In this document: one piece after another, positions 42,401-52,552 of the stretch
How positions within the stretch are numbered: position 1 is the first letter of the stretch
Layout of the letters: the number at the start of each line of letters is the position of its first letter
Program-made: the position numbers and the translations under genes
Notes under the pieces: model-generated
The model's database searches: none
What the model saw: only the letters and a program-made list of their open reading frames with translations
Told to the model about the DNA's origin: nothing
Assembly: GCA_903813345.2 (NCBI GenBank)
Contig: CAIIXF020000004.1
Span: 19,810,477 to 19,874,476, forward strand
Length of the DNA: 64,000 nucleotides
Direction of reading: 5' to 3'
From: Owenia fusiformis
Lineage: Eukaryota; Annelida; Polychaeta; Sabellida; Oweniidae

Positions 42401-45145
42401 AATGAGGTATAAAGATGGCAATATGTGCAATCATCCTATTGTTACAGCATTGAGGGTTTAAACTGCAAATGAAGTATAAAGATGGCAATATGTGCAATTA
42501 TCCTATTGATACAGCATTGGGAGGTTAAACTACAAATGAAGTATAAAGATGGCAATATGTGCAATCATCCTATTGTTACAGCATTGAGGGTTTAAACTGC
42601 AAATGAAGTATAAAGATGGCAATATGTGCAATTATCCTATTGATACAGCAATGGGAGGCTAAACTACAAATGAAGTATAAAGATGGCAATATGTGCAATC
42701 ATCCTATTGATACAGCATTGAGGGTTTAAACTGCAAATGAAGTATAAAGATGGCAATATGTGCAATTATCCTATTGATACAGCAATGGGAGGCTAAACTA
42801 CAAATGAAGTATAAAGATGGCAATATGTGCAATCATCCTATTGATACAGCATTGAGGGTTTAAACTGCAAATGAAGTATAAAGATGGCAATATGTGCAAT
42901 TATCCTATTGATACAGCATTGGGAGGTTAAACTACAAATGAAGTATAAAGATGGCAATATGTGCAATCATCCTATTGATATAGCAATGGGAGGTAAAACT
43001 ACGAATGAAGTATAAAGATGGCAATATGTGCAATCATCCTATTGATACAGCATTGGGAGGTTAAACTGCAAATGAAGTATAAAGATGGCAATATGTGCAA
43101 TTATCCTATTGATACAGCATTGAGGGTTTAAACTGCAAATGAAGTATAAAGATGGCAATATGTCCAATCATCCTATTGATACAGCATTGGGAGGTTAAAC
43201 TACAAATGAGGTATAAAGATGGCAATATGTGCAATCATCCTATTGATACAGCATTGGGAGGTTAAACTACAAATGAAGTACAAAGATGGCAATATGTGCA
43301 ATCATCCTATTGATACAGCATTGAGGGTTTAAACTGCAAATGAAGTATAAAGATGGCAATATTTCGAATCATCCTATTGTTACAGCAATGGGAGGTTAAA
43401 CTACGAATGAAGTATAAAGATGGCAATATGTGCAATCATCCTATTGATACAGCATTGGGAGGTTAAACTACAAATGAAGTATAAAGATGGCAATATGTGC
43501 AATCATCCTATTGATACAGCAATGGGAGGCTAAACTACAAATGAAGTATAAAGATGGCAATATGTGCAATCATCCTATTGATACAGCATTGGGAGGTTAA
43601 ACTACAAATGAAGTATAAAGATGGCAATATGTGCAATCATCCTATTGATACAGCAATGGGAGGCTAAACTACAAATGAAGTATAAAGATGGCAATATGTG
43701 CAATCATCCTATTGATACAGCATTGGGAGGTTAAACTACAAATGAAGCATAAAGATGGCAATATGTGCTATCATCCTATTATTACAGCATTTGAAGGTTA
43801 AACTACAAATGAAGTATAAAGATGGCAATATGTGCAATCATCCTATTGATACAGGATTGGGAGGTTAAACTACAAATGAAGTATAAAGATGGCAATATTT
43901 CGAATCATCCTATTGTTACAGCAATGGGAGGTTAAACTACGAATGAAGTATAAAGATGGCAATATGTGCAATCATCCTATTGATACAGCATTGGGAGGTT
44001 AAACTACAAATGAAGCATAAAGATGGCAATATGTGCTATCATCCTATTATTACAGCATTTGAAGGTTAAACTACAAATGAAGTATAAAGATGGCAATATG
44101 TGCAATCATCCTATTGATACAGGATTGGGAGGTTAAACTACAAATGAAGTATAAAGGTGGCAATATGTGGAATCATCCTATTGATATAGCAATGGGAGGT
44201 TAAACTACGAATGAATTATAAAGATGGCAATATGTGCAATCATCCTATTGATGCAGCATCGGGAGGTTAAACTACAAATGAAGTATAAAGATGGCAATAT
44301 GTGCAATTATCCTATTGATACAGCATTGGGAGGTTAAGCTACAAATGAAGTATATAGGTTGCATTATGTCGAATCATCTTATTGATGCAGCATCGGGAGG
44401 TTAAACTACAAATGAAGTATAAAGAGGGCAATATGTGCAATCATCCTATTGATGCAGCATTGGGAGGTTAAACTACAAATGAAGTATAAAGATGGCAATA
44501 TGTGCAATTATCCTATTGATACAGCATTGGGTGGTTAAACTACAAATGAAGTATAAAGATGGCAATATGTGCAATCATCCTATTGATACAGCATTGAGAG
44601 GTTAAACTACAAATGAAGTATAAAGATGGCAATATTTGCAATCATCCTATTGATACAGCATTGAGAGGTTAAACTACAAATGAAGTATAAAGATGGCAAA
44701 TGTGGAATCATCCTATTGTTACAGCATTGGGAGGTTAAACTACAAATGAAGTATAAAGATGGCAATATGTGCAATCATCCTATTGATACAGCATTGAGAG
44801 GTTAAACTACAAATGAAGTATAAAGATGGCAGTATGTGCAATCATCCTATTGATACAGCATTGAGAGGTTAAACTACAAATGAAGTATAAAGATGGCAAT
44901 ATTTGCAATCATCCTATTGATACAGCATTGAGAGGTTAAACTACAAATGAAGTATAAAGATGGCAAATGTGGAATCATCCTATTGTTACAGCATTGGGAG
45001 GTTAAACTACAAATGAAGTATAAAGATGGCAATATGTGCAATCATCCTATTGATACAGCATTGAGAGGTTAAACTACAAATGAAGTATAAAGATGGCAGT
45101 ATATGTAATCCTCCTATTGTTACAGCATTGGGAGGTTAAACAGCA
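39412..45145. repeat. 67-bp satellite array, 5.7 kb
   Basis: About 85 copies of a 67-bp unit containing AACTACAAATGAAGTATAAA, GATGGCAATATGTGCAATCA and TCCTATTGATACAGCATTGG. The period was checked directly at 40001 and 40068. Variant monomers (GAGGGTTTAAACTGC, TATATAGGTTGCATTATGTC, ATTTGAAGGTTAAAC) recur at multiples of the unit; one pair is 268 bp apart, i.e. four monomers. It has frequent stops and no coding potential. Confidence 0.95.
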
Positions 45146-46521
45146 CGTTTTAAGGAGAACTTGTACGTGCACGTGTAGAATTGCGGCCCAGGGAATAAAT
45201 AGAGATTATCTTATATGAGCTTCAGGATATTGGGATTATATTGGGTTCTGATCGTGACGTCATGTTATTTTTCCTGGAAATCTTATTTTGGCACTGAAAG
45301 ACAATCAGATGAAGATGTGACTCTGTTGGTATACTGTTTCTACCAACCAATACCCATTGAATCTATTTGTGGAAAGAAAGATAAATGGAAATTACCGAAT
45401 TGGCACTTTAAAACTAGCTAAGATTACAACACTACTGGCTCTAATCTTTGATCCAAACACATGTTTGTCATAGAGCACCACTAATGTTCCACCTAACAAA
45501 ACAAAGCATTGCTAAGTTCTCTTTACAACGATACATTAACCTTCTTAATATTGCCGCGCATTTGTACGAATCATATATTCATAATCATCGTATATTGAAA
45601 TTTAGCACTGAATGAACTTTGGAACAATCTAATTAAATCTCGATATCTTGATTAATGAGGTTCGGCATTACACTAAGTTTAATATCATTAGGTTTTTACC
45701 AAGGTATACAAAATTAGGTCCAAAGTACAGAACTTTATTAATAATATTTTTTACTTCGAGTATCAGGAAATATTTGAATTTCAAACTGTAATAATTAGTA
45801 ATAAATCGTGGACCCAAGAGAGCAATACGGGTATCGCCGTTAAGGTTCGTATTACCATTTCGTATGATATAATTATATATTACTTATATTATTACAATTC
45901 CAGTTAATATTGTGAGTGAATTAAATTAATGCATTGGAAGCATGAAGAGAATAATGATAGAGATCAAATGTTTTGGAACATTGAAGAAGCGTTTATTGAC
46001 TATACATTTGTTATAATAAAGGGATGAAATGTTGGTTATTATGAGCCATCCTGCACTTTCAAATAACTTCCAGTGCCAACTGAACATTTGAACATTTGGT
46101 ACCTTTTGGGCCTTTGACTGGTTTGACCATTTTATATATCGAAAAGGTGTCTGATGGGCTTTCCCATCAACAGGTGTCTGTTGATGTGAAATCGAACCTA
46201 CCACGTGTCCCGTTATGTCCGTTATTGAGGGATAATACCCCAACATCCAGGACGTATCCCTCTTAGGGGCGATTTTTACAAATCTTCAAAATCCTCGAAA
46301 ACAACGACATTACATTTATGAATCATGTTGAGAGATATCTAGATTTATTCTAAATATCTTATGAAACTTGACTGTATATGTTGAACCATATCAAATCGAG
46401 AGCTCTCCGATGAGAAAACCTGAATCCTGAAATACCCCGTATCATTTTCATCGGAAAGCTTTAATTTTCTTTACTTTCAGTTAAGTTATTGACACCTAGG
46501 CGGAAAGAAGCAGAACGTAAA
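45146..46521. other. Intergenic and upstream region of the proline-rich gene
   Basis: AT-rich, no exon supported. TTTTCTTTACTTTCAG ending near 46475 would make a good acceptor for a 5' untranslated exon leading to the ATG at 46522. No promoter element is clear enough to claim. Confidence 0.4.
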
Positions 46522-46540
46522 ATGTACCAAGGAACTCCAG
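46522..46540 (+). CDS. Proline-rich protein, exon 1 with start codon
   Basis: ATG in the context GTAAAATGT, with A at -3. It encodes MYQGTP plus the first base of Gly, then donor GTAATC. It was chosen because its phase 1 and its TPG ending join smoothly to ATAPSAPP in exon 2. An alternative start at 47841, just before the exon 2 acceptor, would read MFFVLG through the acceptor and is less likely. Confidence 0.65.
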
Positions 46541-49009
46541 GTAATCACTTTATCCAGATTTATAACATGAACAATTTTAAACATATTCACACATAACTAG
46601 ACAAGGTGTGTCCGATTCCAGCCAATCCGAACAGAGTATTCAAAGAATGAACAATGTGTGAAATATCAATAACACACGCAAGGTCAGTAGTTAAACAGTT
46701 GTCATGATGATGAATGGATTTTTCAAATTGGATTTGATGACTTGCCAACTTGACACTTGCAAAAGATTTTTTATTGAAAATGTGTTCTTTCAGTGATTTT
46801 GTTCCTTTTAGATGATTTTATAGAAAAAATTGCAATGTGTGAAAAGGATTCAAGCCAAGTAAAACCTGGTGAATGAAGATGGTTGCAATAACGAAAGCGT
46901 AACGCCGAACGCAAACATCGACCATCGAATTTGAAGTGCTCACATTAGTTTATCTATTCACATACGTGATTTTCGTGATCACTTTCGTCATATGTGAACC
47001 ACATAGCATGAGCGTACCCAGGGGTAGGGGGCATTTTACGATCCCTTTGAGTCAATTTTACATTTTTCCTGGGGATTTTGTTTACGGTACAGAGGAACTT
47101 AGTATTCAGGATATGCAGCATTTGATGCAAGGTTTAAGTCAAAAGTCCTAGTACATAATTGTTTGAACCTCCACGTTTCTATTATTGTCCTCAGGTATTA
47201 TAATGATATTCTTGTCTGCTAGTGTACGAGTCTGTTCACTTTGCATATTTTCAATTTTTGGGCAAAATAAACACTTACATTTGATTTTTATAGAATGTCC
47301 AATGTATTGATAAGGACCTTATATTTCATTTGACACAAATAACAGCTCAAACGGACCATATCAAAGCTTATACTAATCAATCAAAAAGTATTTTCGATCT
47401 CTCAAGCTTTATATATCAAGTTTTATCGATGTCGTTGAAAGATGGAGAAGTTGTTTGTATTACATATGATACACCAATTGTATAGAAGTGTCGCCATCTT
47501 TTAAATCAAAAGTAATTTAAAACATGCACTTTGTTAACATGTGCATGTGTATCTAATGATCTCTGAACTTCAAATGCTTTTTTCTATGTGAGTTATTTTG
47601 GGGATTCAATATTAATCAAATCAAACTTTGTTTCATATTTGAGCGAGTGTGTGAGTAACATGTTTCAATGATTATGTTTTTCTTTTTTCTTCTAAATCAA
47701 GTAAAGTGGACCTTTAAGTCTTAATGGAGAAAATTACTTTTACATATTTGATTGCACACAGAAAGGTGGATAAACACGTTTTATTGGTGTTTTAATTTAA
47801 AAGAGGTTGGGATAGTGAAACATACCCAATATAGTTGGCCATGTTTTTTGTTTTAGGTGCAACTGCACCAAGTGCACCGCCAGTGAGTCAGCCTCCGACG
47901 ACCGGAGCACCGCCACCCGGACAACCCAGTCAGCCCCAATACGCAGCTCCACCTGGTGCACAACCGCCACAATATAGTGGACAGCAGCCTTACTATCCAC
48001 CTCCTCCAGGGGGTCAATACCCAGCACCTCCTGGTGGCCAACCCGCGTACCAACCACCACCTGGTGGCCAACCTGCGTACCAGCCACCACCTGGTGGCCA
48101 ACCCGCGTACCAACCACCACCTGGTGGCCAACCCGCGTACCAACCACCACCAGGACAACCAATGTATTACATGCCTCCCCCTGGCCAACCAGGCGCCCCA
48201 CCACCAGATGGACAATCACAACAGCCCCCGGCCCAACCTTATCCATATCCTTATCCTTATTATCCACCACCTCCACATGGATACCCATACGCCGCACCCC
48301 CAGGTGCTCCTTACTATTACCCACCTCCACCTGGGGGCGCTGCACCAGCCGAGCAAAACAAACCCCAGATAGTGGAACACCATCATATTACAGTTGAGAA
48401 GAAGGAGGAAACTCCCAAAGCTACTCCGGCGAAATCGACTCCTGCACCAAAACGCCCGGAGCCAACAGTAGAAGAGAAAATACCAGATCCCGTTGCTGCG
48501 CCACAGCCTCGTGCTGTTCCCCAAGCACGCCCCGCAGCTCCACTGGCATCTAGTGCAGCACTTCGACGACCTGCTCCCCAGCAGTTTTCTGCACCCCCAG
48601 AAAATCCATTCGCCATGTCTGGACCACAAACTATAACCATCAAAGAAGAGGTAATTGATTGTCATTAACATACTTTACATATTATACACAATGTAGTACT
48701 GGTAACAAATTGTTGTTCCCAATTAATTTATTCACAATTCTATATAGTCTTGCTTCAAGACCCTGGATCCTTTATATAACTACAGTGTTGTGTTGTGTTG
48801 GGAAGGGGGTGGGAGGGGTACACAGTCTTGAGGCAAGACTTAATTCCATGTTAGCTAAAGTGCATTTTTAAATGTAGTATTACATTGTTTATACTGTTTA
48901 TTTGAAGAGTGATCCTGGCGGTGTGGCTGCAGAGGTGGCGAGTGGTGTATTGGCCGGAGTGGGCACAGTGGCAGCCATAGATCTCGTAGCATCTATATTT
49001 GATGACTAG
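46522..49009 (+). CDS. Proline-rich PGGQPAYQPP-repeat protein (3 exons)
   Basis: Join 46522-46540, 47857-48650, 48908-49009; 304 residues. Phases agree (1-1, then 0-0). N-terminus MYQGTPGATAPSAPPVSQ. Residues about 20-170 are Pro/Gly/Tyr/Gln-rich with four to five PGGQPAYQPP repeats (30-bp units near 48023-48150) and PYPYPYPYYPPPP runs. Residues about 175-265 are more charged (HHHITVEKKEE, PKATPAKSTPAPKRPEP). The C-terminus SDPGGVAAEVASGVLAGVGT and VAAIDLVASIFDD is a small-residue-rich, mildly hydrophobic tail. Pro/Tyr-rich low-complexity heads of this type occur in many adaptor and membrane-linked proteins. I recognise no catalytic domain and no specific family. Confidence 0.8.
47857..48650 (+). 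CDS. Proline-rich protein, exon 2
   Basis: Acceptor TTTGTTTTAG, donor GTAATT, phase 1 in and phase 0 out. It carries the whole Pro-rich repeat region and ends SGPQTITIKEE. It is markedly more GC-rich than its surroundings, as expected for Pro/Ala/Gly codons. Confidence 0.88.
48908..49009 (+). CDS. Proline-rich protein, exon 3 with stop
   Basis: Acceptor TTATTTGAAG, then SDPGGVAAEVASGVLAGVGT and VAAIDLVASIFDD, TAG at 49007-49009. The phase-0 join follows KEE of exon 2. Reading straight on from exon 2 instead gives VIDCH and a stop, an alternative if the intron is retained. An AATAAA lies downstream at 49542. Confidence 0.8.
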   Translation, partial: SDPGGVAAEVASGVLAGVGTVAAIDLVASIFDD

Positions 49010-49541
49010 GCTGGAGTAGGACTCCATAATTAACCTAATATAATATCAGACGATAATCTGAGATGCGGTTGCAGCCATACAGTTTTGCTTTTGCGACATT
49101 TATATAAATTATATAGTTCTTGATATAGACCAGTGTTGTCGATGACTGCGTCTCACCGACTACCGTTACTGATCTGTTCTGTCAGACGCGTGACGCAGTC
49201 AGTTCAATCTATTCTTGAACACACACCGTGTATTGTGTTTTTAAGTGTGAATATTAAGATTATAACAACACCCTGTATACAAATTGGCCAAAAATGCAAC
49301 AATCTGTGAGAACTGATGCGACAAACCTGTCGGATTTCAAATGTATTCCAGCAGTTATTTTGTAAATCTTTAATGCTACTACGGAGAGTTCTTTCTTTGT
49401 TTTGTACTAGTAGGCATTGGACATTTGCCATGGAGAGTTAATTGATGATTGTTATCATATTGTATGCGATTAACTTTACGATGTTAATATGAAAATGTGA
49501 GAGAATCAATGTCAAAAAGCTGCCCAATTTTTAAAACAAAC

Positions 49542-49547
49542 AATAAA
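49542..49547 (+). terminator. Candidate poly(A) signal of the proline-rich gene
   Basis: AATAAA about 530 bases after the stop, in AACAATAAAACTTTT. Position only; no transcript evidence. Confidence 0.4.
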
Positions 49548-50199
49548 ACTTTTAGACCATATCACATTTTGTATAAACCTTGCTTTCGCCTTCAATTGCC
49601 CCTGGTAATATTCATTTTTCCTCATAGATAACATGGAATAAATATTCAAAACGCCGACATTGTTAAGACGAATAATGCGGAGATTTTAGCAGACTAGAAA
49701 ATAACTGATAGGCCTAGAATATATTTCAAATCAGAAAGATTTGTCGCATCTGTTCTCACGGGTTCTCATATTGGCCGATCTGTATGGGTGAATATGACTA
49801 ACGATGTAAATGAACAAAAATACGAAAGTTATTTAGAGCAGATAGGATAACCTCTAAACTGGAAATTAAATGACGTTACGGATGAAATATTAAAACTGTT
49901 TTGACGACATGAATGTGTGAAGTACCAATGATTCGGACCAAATGCTCTCTAGGTGATTTTTACACATCTATGAAATCATCATACCTTGGAAATCCAAGAT
50001 GATTTCTACATGCATCACTCGGTTCTTGTAAACTAGCCTTAAACGTTAGCTTCAGCCTATTTTCCATCGAAAGAGCATACTAGAAAGGTGTGATAAATCA
50101 CCCAAAAAGCATTGAGTACTGGGCCAAAACCCAAAATAATAACATTCGATGATATAATTTGAATAAACTGATACACCACATTGACAAAGCAAACTGTCA

Positions 50200-50484
50200 T
50201 ACAGGGTGACCGGAAAAAAGGAGACCATTGAAGTAGGCAATATCTCCTAAACTAGACAAGTGACATCAATGAAAATTTGTTCACACTAGAACAGTTCCTG
50301 AAAGTTTCAATATAACCAATTGCGGCCATTTGGAGCATGTAATGTAAATGATCACAGTCCGGAACCAGTTGACTAGTTATACTGAAACCTTCGGGAACCA
50401 TAGTTCTGTTCTGGTGTGTACAAAATTTCAACAATGTCACTTGTCTAGTTTAGGAGATATTGCCTACTTCAATGGTCTTCTTAA
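50200..50484. mobile_element. Truncated TIR element, TACAGGGTGACC end
   Basis: The left edge is TACAGGGTGACCGGAAAAAA. The arms ACCATTGAAGTAGGCAATAT ... and inverse ATATTGCCTACTTCAATGGT run about 80-100 bp. The right copy lacks the final CCCTGTA, so that end is lost. No coding capacity. The CAGGGTG end type is shared with the element at 2811. Confidence 0.75.
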
Positions 50485-50999
50485 AAGTTAGATTACCTAT
50501 GATTTTATTTACCTTCGCGAGAGAAGCATCTTTCTAATGCCTCGGTCCAATATAATCAACGGCAAGCATAATATATCACCCTCTCCTTAATACTGATAAT
50601 GCTGATATACCAGAGAGATTGCTTGAAAATCAATTTTTTAGTTTCACTAAAGTGATTTTTATTAAAAATCAATGCGTAACATCTATACAAAAACAGATGC
50701 ATACGTTTCCCTTTACTTTTATATCGCCATATACTAACGATACAAACGGTACATAAGCAAATAGAAAAAATAAAATAAAAATAAACTAAAATTGAAATGA
50801 ACCCTTGTCCGTGGCAAATCCAATCATTCCAAAACCCAATTATGGGAACTTTCATTACATTATTGAGACATTAAAGCTTGCTCTATGAATCACATAATTA
50901 AGCACTATCATTCACATTAGCACTATTATTCACAAGCAATGTACAAATAGTTTTTGATCATTCAAACGAACATTTACATATTCAACAAAATTGTAGATG

Positions 51000-52045
51000 T
51001 ACAGGGCGTTCATAAAGTTCTTGCAAAAGTACTCTAATTTTTTTGTTTCTCAATCAATCTGGCTGAAATTTTCACTCAGTATACCTACAGTACACTATTC
51101 ATACATTTGAATCTTGAATAATAATGAATATGTCCTTGAAGAAAAAAGTTATGATTGCTAGAGTAACACAAGTTGGGGGTAGGCAGAGCAGCATTGAAAA
51201 AAAGAAAATTTAGATAAAAAATATGGGTTAGAGGTAACTTTAACATACTTTTAAGTGTCCTTGAAAGGACAAAACTAGCCAATGTTCCCATGTCAACAAT
51301 AGGATGTCATATGATGACATCATAGTTGAAATTTCTTTGATTCATGACATCACTCATGGTATCATAGTGACCTATATTGGTTGATGACATCGGACTTTGT
51401 GAAAGGCAGCGTCAATTTTATTTTTGTGGAAATGGCAGCAAAATCAGCAAAAGATGATGATTTGCAATTACAAATAATCAGTAGTATTGGGATGTATGTT
51501 TAACGGGGAAATTCAAGAAAACAAACACGATGATATTCATACGGTGTTTTTTAAGTAGGCTATGGCCAAAAGAACCATTTACAAAACAGACTAAGACATT
51601 TATACTGATGGTAGAACAAATGGTAAGGACAATGCTAGATCAGGCCGTCCAAGAACGAAATCCAGTGAGGATCAGATGACGTTGATAAAAGCCATCCATA
51701 CAAAGATTAATTGCAATAGATTTTCAAAAAGGGTTCCCCCATATATTTGAGGAATGGTAAGTAAGACAGCAGAGGTGTATAGACCACGATGGACACTATT
51801 TTGAACACCTATACTCTTGAAATACTGTTATTAAAGTAAACAGGACAAGTAAAAACATTTTGAACATCCAAACAAAACATATCCTTTTTTGCCTGCTCCG
51901 CCTATCCCTGGCTCATGTGACTTTAACAACCATAACTTTTTTTCCTCAAGGACTTATTAATTATAACTTTTGATCTCAATGTATGAATAGTGTAGGTATT
52001 CTGAGTGAAATTTTTTTATAGAGTACTTTTGCAAGAACTTTATTA
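51000..52045. mobile_element. Decayed Tc1/mariner-like element
   Basis: Left end TACAGGGCGTTCATAAAG, with long arms of about 200 bp: AAGTTCTTGCAAAAGTACTC against GAGTACTTTTGCAAGAACTT near 52021-52040. The interior at about 51607-51730 (plus) reads DGRTNGKDNARSGRPRTKS, the GRPR-type segment that follows the paired helix-turn-helix of Tc1/mariner transposases, and just upstream AMAKRTIYKT then a stop. The catalytic domain is gone. It is a non-functional deletion derivative. Confidence 0.75.
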
Positions 52046-52187
52046 AAAAACTAGAAACACACTCAGGAATGAAGTTCCCCTCCTATGTCGACGTTCAGCA
52101 GGTTCGAAGTGAAACCTTACTCTTGAGATCGAGTCCATTTAATAGAGCAAATATATACAATTCATGTAAACTGTTGAAATGATAAAA

Positions 52188-52552
52188 TCATAAAAATAAA
52201 TTCTCTATTTGCCTCGTACAATCAGTGCCGTCTGAATATCCCCCTTTTGAAGTCTCAAAGAAACTTTCTTGTGGTGAAACTAAACGCGCATGTGCATTAT
52301 ATCCAGCACGAGATTCACCGTAATCGTCTTCTTCTATGTTGAAATGTTTGAAATTGGAGGCACTGTCACTTGACGTATTAACAACATTTTCAGGCACACT
52401 CTCTTCATCTACATCTTCTCCGCTAGAATCAGAGTCGCTGTTGTCAAGTGTAAGATAGAGGTCTGTCTCATCTTCTTCTTCTTGAATATGTGAAGTGTCA
52501 TCAGCCTTCCTTTTAGCCTCAACGGCGTTGATGTACTTCATGAGTTCTTCGG
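52188..52552 (-). CDS. Roco exon 3: acidic C-terminal tail
   Basis: Minus-strand acceptor ATTCTTTACAG, phase 1 in, stop at 52188-52190. It encodes AEELMKYINAVEAKRKADD, an acidic Ser/Asp/Glu stretch, and ends RQIENLFL. The AEELMKYINAVEAKRK part is likely helical. A variant poly(A) signal ATTAAA lies 45 bases downstream (52138-52143 on the map). Confidence 0.82.

Larger units (their letters stand above)
49548..52187. other. Intergenic with two decayed inverted-repeat elements
   Basis: Between two convergent genes (proline-rich on plus, Roco on minus). Apart from the elements at 50200-50484 and 51000-52045 I see no gene or RNA. Confidence 0.5.

Noticed and set aside
39412-45145. CRISPR-like array
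   Set aside because: The units are head-to-tail with no unique spacers, and the surrounding DNA is eukaryotic. It is a satellite.
45926-46246. 106-residue minus-strand frame
   Set aside because: No recognisable motif, start context or splice structure. Chance frame in AT-rich DNA.
46936-47151. 71-residue frame in intron 1 of the proline-rich gene, with a hydrophobic start
   Set aside because: The hydrophobic opening resembles a signal peptide, but there is no splice support, homology pattern or continuation.
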